Positions 8,134-16,262 of a stretch of DNA of 64,000 nucleotides are shown piece by piece. Source of the stretch: Bacteroidota bacterium. Lineage in GTDB: Bacteria; Bacteroidota; Bacteroidia; Bacteroidales; Lentimicrobiaceae. Location of the stretch: the NCBI GenBank assembly GCA_023417935.1, contig JAEZDY010000006.1, positions 20,507 to 84,506 of the forward strand, given 5' to 3'. Both the position numbers and the translations under genes were made by a program. Under the pieces are notes generated by a model that had not been told where the DNA came from, did not search any database, and was given only the letters and a program-made list of their open reading frames with translations. The first letter of the stretch is position 1. Each line of letters opens with the position of its first letter.

Positions 8134-9282
8134 ATGCTCAGTAAAGCTTCGTCTGCAAATAATAGCAGCTTAAAAAAAAACATCAGCCATTATATTAAAC
8201 GTAAGTTTGGATGGTTAGGTTTGCCCCGGATAGTCCCATATATCGGTTATGGTGACAAGCAAAATGTTTATATCTCAGGGGAGGTTACTGAAGACTATGG
8301 AATTTCAAAGCCATCAGTGGGGCAATCGCGCCTCAGGAACATAAAGGCAATGGCTAAACGGTATATCAGCAGCGATTTAAAAGGTGTGACAGTAAGAGTT
8401 ACATACGAAGGTATGAGCCAGGAAGTTGTGACCGATGATCATGGCATTTTCCGTTGCCATTTTAATCATAATGGACAAGGGAGTGCAGGAGAAGTATGGC
8501 GGAGCGCTTCCATTTGCTGCCTAAGGTCAGATGATTATCCAAATGTACCCAAAGCTGTGGAAGCCGAAGTTATGATTGTTAATGACAATCCACAATTTGG
8601 AATTATTTCCGATATTGATGATACTATCCTTGTGTCATATGCTACCCAAAAACTGATGAAGCTGAGACTGATGCTTCTCAACAACGCGCACACGCGTATG
8701 CCATTTGAGGGAGTATCGGCATTCTACCATGCTCTGCAACGAGGAACAACGGGTATGTTCAACCCATTGTTTTATGTCTCGAATAGTGAATGGAATCTGT
8801 TTGATCTGCTGTATGAATTCATACAATTTAATCGCATACCTAAAGGACCTTTATTTCTGCGCGAATTGAAGATTAACCTGATGCGTTTTACGAAGCTCAG
8901 GACAGTAAACAAAAACCATAAGTCAGAAACGCTTCAGCAATTGTTCACCACATTTCCACAAATGCAATTCATCTTAATTGGCGATAGTGGCCAGCATGAC
9001 CCTGAAATCTATTCAGAAATAGTAAAGTTGTTTCCCGGCAGAGTTCTGGCCATTTATATCAGGGATATTGGTATTGAGGCGAACATTGCGAGTATAAAAA
9101 CCATCTCTGAACACATAAATAGTAAGTTCAAAGTTGAGATGATACTTGTAAAAGACACAGAGGCAGCCGCAAAACATGCTATATCTAAAGGTTATATTTC
9201 GCCCGATTACCTTGAGCCTATCATTGAAGAAAAACAAAAGGACCTGGAAAAGAAAGAACAAGCACCTGAAACGATACTGTAG
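8134..9282 (+). CDS. App1-type (DUF2183) HAD phosphatase
   Basis: A 382-residue protein of the DUF2183/App1 family, whose yeast founder is a Mg-dependent phosphatidate phosphatase. HAD motifs are visible: DIDDT at 160-164 (nucleophile and acid Asp), then YVSNSEWNL, then GDSGQHDPEIY with the metal-binding Asp pair. The N-terminal 150 residues are a beta-rich domain typical of the family. The C-terminus is a charged Lys/Glu tail. It is divergent to a lipid kinase gene, so the pair could act oppositely on phosphatidic acid (inference). A terminator follows at once. Confidence 0.82.
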   Translation: MLSKASSANNSSLKKNISHYIKRKFGWLGLPRIVPYIGYGDKQNVYISGEVTEDYGISKPSVGQSRLRNIKAMAKRYISSDLKGVTVRVTYEGMSQEVVTDDHGIFRCHFNHNGQGSAGEVWRSASICCLRSDDYPNVPKAVEAEVMIVNDNPQFGIISDIDDTILVSYATQKLMKLRLMLLNNAHTRMPFEGVSAFYHALQRGTTGMFNPLFYVSNSEWNLFDLLYEFIQFNRIPKGPLFLRELKINLMRFTKLRTVNKNHKSETLQQLFTTFPQMQFILIGDSGQHDPEIYSEIVKLFPGRVLAIYIRDIGIEANIASIKTISEHINSKFKVEMILVKDTEAAAKHAISKGYISPDYLEPIIEEKQKDLEKKEQAPETIL

Positions 9283-9287
9283 CTTCG

Positions 9288-9307
9288 CTCGGACTCCCCG
9301 AGTTTTT
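9288..9307 (+). terminator. Intrinsic terminator after the App1-type gene
   Basis: CTCGG and CCGAG pair around a 5-nt loop and are followed by five T, beginning 6 bp after the stop codon. Confidence 0.75.
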
Positions 9308-9313
9308 ATCGAG

Positions 9314-9341
9314 GGTTTAAAGATGGTTCAAAAGTTGTTTG
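9314..9341. repeat. Short GGTTCAAA repeat remnant (array 3)
   Basis: Two to three degenerate units (GGTTTAAAGAT, GGTTCAAAAGTT, GTTTGG) of the same 11-bp family as array 2. It sits between the ends of two convergent genes. Confidence 0.6.
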
Positions 9342-9349
9342 GAGTATTT

Positions 9350-9787
9350 TTATAACAGCATAAACCCGGCAATTATCAGTGCTGCGATTCCGGCAATCAT
9401 TATTATTATCCCTGAAATTCTACCAACTTTTATACTTTTTCTAAAACCCCAGTATCCTATTGTTTCAGGGGTTGCGAAAGGGTATTTATAAAGAGTTGCA
9501 CCAAGCAAGAATGTTGGGATGCCGAGTGCAAAAGCTATCATAATTTCATACTTCAACAATATGGTAAGAATAGTGAGTACAATATAGGCAAGCACGACCA
9601 CTCCTATCATTATCAGAAATCTTTTGCCGTTTGTATCAGCGTATCTGATAAATTGTTCTGTTTGTATTCTGCATTCAACGCTACATATTTTATAACTTGA
9701 ATGGTTATTGATTGATACCGGGGTAATTTGTTTCAAGTGCTCTGGTGTTAATTGTTTATTGCACCATGAACAGTTTGTATTCTTCAT
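9350..9787 (-). CDS. Membrane protein with N-terminal zinc ribbon
   Basis: A 145-residue protein. The first 40 residues contain a likely zinc-binding pattern (CSWC, then CSVEC) resembling short treble-clef or ribbon motifs. Four hydrophobic segments follow (about 53-75, 78-96, 115-140), suggesting an integral membrane protein with a cytosolic zinc domain. I recognise no named family. It is convergent with the App1-type gene and has no operon partner. Confidence 0.65.
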   Translation of the reverse strand: MKNTNCSWCNKQLTPEHLKQITPVSINNHSSYKICSVECRIQTEQFIRYADTNGKRFLIMIGVVVLAYIVLTILTILLKYEIMIAFALGIPTFLLGATLYKYPFATPETIGYWGFRKSIKVGRISGIIIMIAGIAALIIAGFMLL

Positions 9788-9913
9788 AAATATTATAATA
9801 AAATGAGCATTCGCATTTCATGCACCAAATTTATTATGTTTTTATATCTTATCATACTATTAGTGAACTGAACAAATACATGAAGCGCGGGGTTTTTCTG
9901 TAAAACATTTATT

Positions 9914-10918
9914 ATGAACCTATTCAGACTTGCATTAACAATTGGAGCAGGTATTATTACCGCCAATTTAGTACGATCAAAGATACAAGAAGAGGAGAAT
10001 AAGCTTCTTGAAGGCAAGACCTTTGTTGTAATAGGTGCCTCAAGTGGAATTGGCAAAGGAGTTGCCATAAAACTTGGTAAATATAGGGCCAACGTTGTGC
10101 TTGCTGCACGAAGAACAGAATTACTGCGCGAAGTTGCCTCCGAAGTGAGGCAAGCAGGGGGACAGGCATTGATAGTAACCACTGATATCAGTAATTATGA
10201 TGATATACGAAATCTGGCGGCTGCGGCACGTGATGAGTATGGATCTATTGATGTATGGATAAATGATACAGGAGTAGGCATGATAGGTCGTTTCTGGGAG
10301 ACCCCTGTAGAAGACCAGGAGCGTCTTATTGATGTAAACTTTAAAGGAATCCTTTTCGGGACATATACCGCATTAAATATTTTTGTTGAACAGGGCTATG
10401 GTGCAGTCATTAATGTAGGCTCAAGTGATAGTGAAGTTCCTATGGCATTCCATGCAGCATATTCAGCTACGAAGGCCGCAGTTAGAAGTATTGGTCAGTC
10501 AATTAATCAGGAGTTGCGTTTGTCAGGACTCTCGGATATTAGAATCGTGACTATCGAACCATGGGGAGTTGACACTCCATGGTGGCGTCATGCAGCAAAT
10601 TATAGTGGTGGTACTCCACGCATGGCGGCAATCGATCAGCCGGGCAAGGTTGTTAAAGCCATTATAGCAGCTGCACACAGAGGCCGGGGAGAGGTGACAG
10701 TTGGTTGGAAATCTTCATTGTCGCAGATTTCACATCGCTTATTCCCTCGCTTTACAAGGGAATGGTCGGCCAACCTGAATTACAACTATCAGTACGCCAC
10801 AGCACCTCCTGCTGAAGATACGTCTGGCTCGTTGCATAGACCCATGGACGCTGGCACTGGCGTAAGTGATGGCGTACGGGCACGCATTAAGGAAGAAAAA
10901 AACCTGTATAAAGAATAA
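9914..10918 (+). CDS. Membrane-anchored short-chain dehydrogenase/reductase
   Basis: NAD(P)-dependent SDR of 334 residues. Residues 4-20 form one hydrophobic segment that could anchor it in the membrane, which classical SDRs lack. The cofactor loop is GASSGIG (41-47), an INDTG replaces the usual NNAG (116-120), and the catalytic set is Ser170/171, Tyr183 and Lys187 (YSATK). The C-terminal 90 residues extend beyond the classical 250-residue core, as in several Bacteroidota and proteobacterial SDRs next to stress genes. Arg67-68 after the second strand suggests NADP preference. Substrate unknown. Confidence 0.85.
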   Translation: MNLFRLALTIGAGIITANLVRSKIQEEENKLLEGKTFVVIGASSGIGKGVAIKLGKYRANVVLAARRTELLREVASEVRQAGGQALIVTTDISNYDDIRNLAAAARDEYGSIDVWINDTGVGMIGRFWETPVEDQERLIDVNFKGILFGTYTALNIFVEQGYGAVINVGSSDSEVPMAFHAAYSATKAAVRSIGQSINQELRLSGLSDIRIVTIEPWGVDTPWWRHAANYSGGTPRMAAIDQPGKVVKAIIAAAHRGRGEVTVGWKSSLSQISHRLFPRFTREWSANLNYNYQYATAPPAEDTSGSLHRPMDAGTGVSDGVRARIKEEKNLYKE

Positions 10919-10927
10919 CAGTTTTTT
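10896..10927 (+). terminator. Possible terminator overlapping the SDR 3' end
   Basis: An A-run plus CCTGT can pair with ACAG plus a T-run across the stop codon, with one bulged base. The stem is AT-rich, so this is weaker than the other terminators. Confidence 0.35.
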
Positions 10928-10988
10928 ATTTTTCGGTGTTACGCATATTGGAATTGTGTATAATTTTATGCAATCAAACTATTAAGTT

Positions 10989-11276
10989 ATGATAGCACAA
11001 TCTGATTTTGCCGCTGTGGGCGTAATGAGTCTGGCTGATTTTACTGATGCTGAACTAACTGCTATAAAAAAGTGTCTCGAAAAGGCCGGAGGGGTTAGAA
11101 TATATACCCCTGATGGGTTACAAAAGGACCTTGAGGAATTTGAAAAACAAATTGGCGGTATCTCTGCATGTAATGCAGTGCCCTCAGAACTCGTGTTAAA
11201 AATTAAAAGCCTTACTTGCACTCAACGTTACGATCTACTAAGAGAAATTATTCAATGGGATGAAGTTTCTTTTTAA
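10989..11276 (+). CDS. Small hypothetical protein, 95 residues
   Basis: No recognised family. The protein is soluble with no signal peptide. It looks mostly helical, with an amphipathic segment around DAELTAIKKCLEKAGG, a possible short beta pair (VRIYTPDG) and a second helical part with two Cys (one in ISACNA, one in LTCTQ). It is preceded by an AT-rich 70-bp gap after the SDR gene and followed by the promoter of the S8 peptidase. Coding potential rests on codon usage and a clean start and stop only. Confidence 0.5.
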   Translation: MIAQSDFAAVGVMSLADFTDAELTAIKKCLEKAGGVRIYTPDGLQKDLEEFEKQIGGISACNAVPSELVLKIKSLTCTQRYDLLREIIQWDEVSF

Positions 11277-11373
11277 CTGCTCTCTATGCAACATATCTCT
11301 CTATGATGTGTTTATTGTGATGTAATTAACACATTTTTAACTTTTTAAATACACAACCGAACAGTGTATTGTT

Positions 11374-11381
11374 TAAATTTG
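11374..11381 (+). promoter_or_regulatory. -7 box upstream of the S8 peptidase gene
   Basis: TAAATTTG matches the TAnnTTTG consensus. The predicted start of transcription is near 11388, leaving a leader of about 24 nt before the ATG at 11412. No clear -33 element. Confidence 0.5.
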
Positions 11382-11411
11382 TGCCATAAGCACAATCTCA
11401 AACCTTAAAAA

Positions 11412-14087
11412 ATGAAACATTACTACTACAGGATTGCTCCTGCACTTCTTGTGCTATGCTTTTCCCTAATCATGGTGGCATCTGCTTCAGCACAAACTTT
11501 CAGTGAAGACTTCCAGGATGGAAAGATCTATTTAAAGTTCAAAGACACTGAAAGCATCACCTATACAGTTGACGAGGATAATAACGTAGCCATAAGCTCT
11601 GTTCCTGTTATAAACAGACTTGCTTCAGAATACAATATTAAAAGCCTCAGCCGACCATTTTATATTAATAACGATGGCAAACTTCTCAGGACACTGATGC
11701 TTGAGATAGCCGACTATCAACTCATTGAACAGGTAATTGAAAAGTTGAAAAAAGATCCTGCTCTTGAGTATGTTGAAAAAGTACCGCTTGATAAAGTTAG
11801 TTATTTGCCTAATGATTCACTATACACTTTATACAATGGACCGCAAAATTGGAACTGGCATCTTGAATTGATTCAGGCGGAACTAGCCTGGGACATTACA
11901 ACAGGTAACCCTGAAGTTGTGGTTGGAATAGTTGATAATGCTGTTTGGGTGGATCATCCTGATCTTGCTGGCAAAATAGTGGCCCAACGCGATGTAATTT
12001 ATGGGGTAAATAATGCTAATCCTCCTGGTACAGGTGATCCCGGCGAATGGTCGCATGGAACTCATGTTGCAGGTTTGGTTGGCGGAGCAAGTGATAACAA
12101 CATCGGCGTGGCTTCAATTGGTTTTAATGTAAACCTGATTGCAGTTAAGGCCGCGAACAATTTATCACCTCGTTCAATAAGCGGCGGTTACCAGGGTATA
12201 CAATGGGCAGCTAATAATGGTGCTGATATTATTAATATGTCATGGGGAGGTTCGGGTTTTTCACAAACCAACCAGAATATAATTAATACTATCAGTGCAA
12301 TGGGAATAGTATTGATAGCTGCAGCAGGTAACGATAATGTTTCTGCACCTCATTATCCTTCAGCATTCCAGAATGTTATTTCTGTTGCCTCTATTGATTA
12401 TAACGATGCCAAAAGTGATTTCTCAAATTATAGCACTACCGTTGACATTTCAAGCCCTGGTGGAGTTGCATCTCCAGGTCCATCAGGAGTTTTAAGTACA
12501 ACATACAGTTCGGGCACATTGGGTAATTTTGATTCTTATATTGGCACTTCAATGGCCAGCCCTGTTGTTGCAGGAGTTGCAGCACTTGTACTTTCAATGA
12601 ATCCTGATTTAACACCAGCTGAAGTTGAAAACATCCTGAAAACCACAAGCGATGATATCTCAACGCAGAATCCTTCATATAACGGTATGCTTGGTGCAGG
12701 AAGAGTAAACGCCTATACTGCTGTATCCTCCACACCTTTTCAGCCAACAGCAGCGTTCACAACCCCGGTAACCATAATTACCCCTGGTACAGCAATTGAT
12801 TTTGAAAGCCTGGCAACCGGTGTACCTTCATCATGGTCATGGACTTTTCAAGGAGGATCACCTTCAACCTCAAGTGCGGTAAATCCTGAAAATATAGTCT
12901 TTAATGCGCCTGGCAGTTATGATGTTACCCTTTCTGTTACCAACCAGTTTGGGACAAGTACTTTAACCCTTAATGATTATGTTCAGGTAACTACTGCTCC
13001 AACTCCATATGTTTTCGTTACAATATCTGACAGCGTTCCCTGTATTGCAGAAACAGTAACTCTGAGCGACAGTTCGCTCTATGAACCGAGTTCATGGGCA
13101 TGGACTATTGAACCGACAACCTATGAATTTGTAAATGGTACCAACGCAACCTCTGAAAACCCACAGGTTTCATTCCTGATGCAAGGATATTATCATGTTA
13201 CTCTGGCAGCAACCAATCAAAACGGAACCGGGTCGAGAGTATATACTAATGCAATTAACGTAAGCGGCATTGCTCCTCCTTATGCACTTGATTTTGAAGA
13301 TGGAACTTCAGGATATTTCATACTTTGGGACTCAACCAAATCGCAAACAGCTGTTGATTTCCGGGCTGCCAATAACAGTATGAAAGGTATTCACTTTCAT
13401 GGTGACCCAATACCGACAGGCTGGAAAGGACATCCTACAACTGGTACACCAGAGCAGGTTTGGGTTGAAAATCCGACATTCATGAGTGAAGCACATTTAT
13501 GTGGTGTTGATGCACGAACATTCACAAATGTTAAATTGGCATTCGACCTTCGTCAGACATATAGTCTTGGTGATAAATATTCCTGGTTCAGAGTACTTAT
13601 TAACGGTGTCCCGGTAGCTGATTATCAAGGTAAAATCAATTTTAATCCCCTTACGGCAGGTTCTGATCCATGGCAAAGAGTTGAATACGATCTTACTCCA
13701 TTTGCAGGGCAGATTTTTGATATCACCTTACAGGCATGTAATAGGTTCTCTAATAAGACTCAGGGTGAAGGTGACAATGTGCTGATTGACAATCTTGAAA
13801 TTGTAAACAGCGTATCAGTAAATGCTCCTGATAGAAATGATGGAATATCAGTTTATCCAAATCCGGCTACTGATCAGATCAATATTAAAGTAGATGGAAT
13901 TTCACAAAACTCCCTTGTTGAGATAGTTAATACCCGTGGTAAAGTTGTTTACCGGGCACTTATGCAAAAAGGCACCAGCCTTCACGAAATTCCAACGAAC
14001 AATATGACACCAGGCCTCTATATGGTAAGGGTTATGAAAAACGGAACACAGGAAATATCAGCTAAGGTTGTTATTACTGAAAGATAA
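11412..14087 (+). CDS. Secreted subtilisin-family (S8) peptidase with T9SS sorting domain
   Basis: Extracellular or surface serine protease of 891 residues. Order: signal peptide (1-27), N-terminal prodomain-like region (about 30-130), S8 catalytic domain (about 140-430), two PKD-like domains (about 435-535 and 540-625), a jelly-roll-like domain beginning LDFEDG (about 630-800) and a C-terminal T9SS sorting domain with VYPNP and GLYMVRV. Catalytic residues are Asp175, His215 (HGTHVAG), Asn307 (AAAGN) and Ser380 (GTSMASP). The Asp motif is DNA rather than the usual DTG/DSG. A -7 box precedes the gene and a strong bidirectional terminator follows it. It is monocistronic. Confidence 0.93.
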   Translation: MKHYYYRIAPALLVLCFSLIMVASASAQTFSEDFQDGKIYLKFKDTESITYTVDEDNNVAISSVPVINRLASEYNIKSLSRPFYINNDGKLLRTLMLEIADYQLIEQVIEKLKKDPALEYVEKVPLDKVSYLPNDSLYTLYNGPQNWNWHLELIQAELAWDITTGNPEVVVGIVDNAVWVDHPDLAGKIVAQRDVIYGVNNANPPGTGDPGEWSHGTHVAGLVGGASDNNIGVASIGFNVNLIAVKAANNLSPRSISGGYQGIQWAANNGADIINMSWGGSGFSQTNQNIINTISAMGIVLIAAAGNDNVSAPHYPSAFQNVISVASIDYNDAKSDFSNYSTTVDISSPGGVASPGPSGVLSTTYSSGTLGNFDSYIGTSMASPVVAGVAALVLSMNPDLTPAEVENILKTTSDDISTQNPSYNGMLGAGRVNAYTAVSSTPFQPTAAFTTPVTIITPGTAIDFESLATGVPSSWSWTFQGGSPSTSSAVNPENIVFNAPGSYDVTLSVTNQFGTSTLTLNDYVQVTTAPTPYVFVTISDSVPCIAETVTLSDSSLYEPSSWAWTIEPTTYEFVNGTNATSENPQVSFLMQGYYHVTLAATNQNGTGSRVYTNAINVSGIAPPYALDFEDGTSGYFILWDSTKSQTAVDFRAANNSMKGIHFHGDPIPTGWKGHPTTGTPEQVWVENPTFMSEAHLCGVDARTFTNVKLAFDLRQTYSLGDKYSWFRVLINGVPVADYQGKINFNPLTAGSDPWQRVEYDLTPFAGQIFDITLQACNRFSNKTQGEGDNVLIDNLEIVNSVSVNAPDRNDGISVYPNPATDQINIKVDGISQNSLVEIVNTRGKVVYRALMQKGTSLHEIPTNNMTPGLYMVRVMKNGTQEISAKVVITER

Positions 14088-14118
14088 TTAAAGTTTAGCT
14101 TTTAAGTTCAGCATAAAT

Positions 14119-14149
14119 AAAAAAAGCACCTCTCAGGGGTGCTTTTTAT
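14119..14149. terminator. Bidirectional intrinsic terminator
   Basis: AAAAAGCACC and GGTGCTTTTT form a 10-bp perfect stem with a 7-nt loop. A-runs and T-runs on each side let it serve both the S8 peptidase and the convergent DUF2007 gene. Confidence 0.85.
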
Positions 14150-14156
14150 ATGAGCG

Positions 14157-14417
14157 TTAATCTGCACTCAATGTTCTGATATACTCAGCTACAATTGCTT
14201 TAGCCCTTTCGTGGTCAGCTTCTGATACATATATCTTCACAGCACCTGCACCACCGGGATCAGACCACCATGGGGCAAGGGTTCCAATTATATCATCTTT
14301 AAAATATGCATCTATTTGTGCATCCTCAAGTAGGCTTTTTACAAAACCTGCCTGTAACATACTTCCTGCGAATACCTGTACAGGATTCATTTCAGGGTCT
14401 TGTTTATTGTGGTTCAT
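14157..14417 (-). CDS. DUF2007 family protein
   Basis: An 86-residue soluble protein of the DUF2007 (putative signal-transducing, GlnB-like fold) family. Typical features are the VQVFAGSMLQAGFVKSLLE helix that follows the first strand, and the end IYVSEADHERAKAIVAEY. Function is not established for the family. It lies 5 bp downstream of a small lipoprotein gene on the same strand, so the two are likely co-transcribed. Confidence 0.8.
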   Translation of the reverse strand: MNHNKQDPEMNPVQVFAGSMLQAGFVKSLLEDAQIDAYFKDDIIGTLAPWWSDPGGAGAVKIYVSEADHERAKAIVAEYIRTLSAD

Positions 14418-14422
14418 TTTGC

Positions 14423-14824
14423 TTATTTATTACCTTCTATTTGATATTGACTATAATTACCCAATCCACCATAACGTAAAAATAGATGTAACTTGCTATT
14501 ATCTGTGAATTCTCCATTGCAGTATTGTGTAGGGAAATTTGAGAGTTTGCCATCAGTTCCAATAGCAAGAGTTATAGAATCATCAGGTAAAAATCTGATG
14601 GTTAGTTCGTTTGCCGAAGGTCCTTTTTTAACAATGCCTACTGATAAGGTACTGTCATACAATGTTACTGAAGGTTCTACCCCATAGTGTGCGGTTCGCA
14701 CAGTAATGAAACGCCAATTACCTGTATAAACATCGCGGTAGTCAACTTCGGCCTCTTTTTTACATGAGGTTATGATTAATGATACTATTAACAGGAAAAG
14801 CATCTTTTGCGAAATTGTTTTCAT
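14423..14824 (-). CDS. Hypothetical small lipoprotein
   Basis: A 133-residue protein with a signal peptide ending in the lipobox IITSC (Cys21), followed by Lys-Lys-Glu. The mature part starts YTGNWRFITVRT and looks like a single small beta barrel, similar in style to other Bacteroidota lipocalin-like lipoproteins, but I cannot name a family. It precedes the DUF2007 gene by 5 bp. Confidence 0.7.
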   Translation of the reverse strand: MKTISQKMLFLLIVSLIITSCKKEAEVDYRDVYTGNWRFITVRTAHYGVEPSVTLYDSTLSVGIVKKGPSANELTIRFLPDDSITLAIGTDGKLSNFPTQYCNGEFTDNSKLHLFLRYGGLGNYSQYQIEGNK

Positions 14825-14931
14825 TGATTAAGGGTTTAACACTGTTATATATTTAAGACAATTATAAAGTCATTTACCCTAGTAGATATGATATATTTTT
14901 TATCTTAAACACTCCCCTTAACTAAAAATCG

Positions 14932-14939
14932 TACCTTTG
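14932..14939 (+). promoter_or_regulatory. -7 box upstream of serS
   Basis: TACCTTTG matches TAnnTTTG exactly. The expected transcription start is about 14946 and the leader about 26 nt. Confidence 0.5.
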
Positions 14940-14971
14940 CGCCTCATTAAAAAATACAAATTTCGTAAGCA

Positions 14972-16243
14972 ATGCTGGAACTATCGTACATAAGAGAAAA
15001 CGCATTTGAAGTTGCTCAGCGACTGGCAATTAAGAACATTGACGCTACTGCAACCCTTGAGCAGATTATTGATCTTGACACCCGCAGGCGGGAAGCACAA
15101 ACTGATCTTGATAATTCGCTTGCTGAAGCTAATAGTATTTCACGTGAAGTTGGTAACCTCATGAAGGCAGGCAAGGCATCTGACGCAAGTGAATTAAAGA
15201 ACCGGGTTGCAGAACTAAAACTGCATGCCAAGGAACTTTCAGAAAACCTCGACAGGCTGGTTACAGAGCAAAACAACCTGCTTCTAACTTTGCCGAATGT
15301 TCCGCATATTTCAGTTCCAAAAGGTAAGACCCCTGAAGATAATGAGATCGTTCACAGCGAGGGTGATATGCCAGTATTACAGCCTGATGCAGTACCTCAT
15401 TGGGATTTAGCTACCAGGTATGATATAATTGATTTTGAACTTGGCAACAAGGTTACAGGAGCTGGTTTTCCTTTCTATAAAGGCAAAGGAGCAAGACTGC
15501 AACGGGCGTTGATCAACTTCTTTCTCGATAATGCTATTGCTGCAGGATATATGGAAATTCAACCTCCGCTGGTAGTAAATGAGGCTTCAGGTTACGGCAC
15601 AGGTCAGCTACCTGATAAAGACGGTCAGATGTACTTCTGCCAGGTTGACAAGCTTTATCTTATACCCACAGCCGAGGTGCCGGTTACGAATATATACCGT
15701 GATGAGATTGTAAAAGCCACTGCTTTCCCTATTAAGAATGCTGCATACTCAAATTGCTTCCGCCGTGAAGCTGGTTCTTATGGTAAAGATGTGCGTGGAC
15801 TTAACCGCCTGCACCAATTTGATAAAGTGGAAATAGTTCAGATACAACATCCTGACCATTCATATGAATCTCTGGAAGAGATGCGTGAATATGTTTCAAC
15901 TTTGCTCCGTAAACTTGAGCTTCCCTTCAGGGTACTTAAACTCTGTGGTGGCGATATGAGTTTCACTTCCTCACTAACCTATGATTTTGAAGTATACTCT
16001 GCTGCTCAACAGAAATGGCTTGAGGTTAGTTCTGTTTCAAATTTTGAAAGTTTTCAGGCAAACCGTATGAAGCTGCGCTTTAAGGATGAGTTTGGCAAGA
16101 CCCGTCTGTGCCATACACTAAACGGCAGTGCACTGGCGTTACCACGTATAGTAGCTTCATTACTGGAGAATAATCAAACTAGTGATGGAATTCGGATACC
16201 TGCAGCCCTGGCAACTTATACAGGGTTTGATTTGTTAACTTAA
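14972..16243 (+). CDS. serS: Seryl-tRNA synthetase
   Basis: Class II aminoacyl-tRNA synthetase that charges tRNA-Ser (and tRNA-Sec where present), cytosolic. At 423 residues it has the normal length. The N-terminal coiled-coil arm (about 30-105) is followed by TLPNVPH. The catalytic core has motif 2 (NCFRREAGSYG with the ATP-binding Arg) and motif 3 (NGSALALPRIVASLLENN). It has its own -7 box and is followed after 19 bp by a TPR protein gene, which may share the transcript. Confidence 0.97.
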   Translation: MLELSYIRENAFEVAQRLAIKNIDATATLEQIIDLDTRRREAQTDLDNSLAEANSISREVGNLMKAGKASDASELKNRVAELKLHAKELSENLDRLVTEQNNLLLTLPNVPHISVPKGKTPEDNEIVHSEGDMPVLQPDAVPHWDLATRYDIIDFELGNKVTGAGFPFYKGKGARLQRALINFFLDNAIAAGYMEIQPPLVVNEASGYGTGQLPDKDGQMYFCQVDKLYLIPTAEVPVTNIYRDEIVKATAFPIKNAAYSNCFRREAGSYGKDVRGLNRLHQFDKVEIVQIQHPDHSYESLEEMREYVSTLLRKLELPFRVLKLCGGDMSFTSSLTYDFEVYSAAQQKWLEVSSVSNFESFQANRMKLRFKDEFGKTRLCHTLNGSALALPRIVASLLENNQTSDGIRIPAALATYTGFDLLT

Positions 16244-16262
16244 GTCCAGACTTAAATCTATT

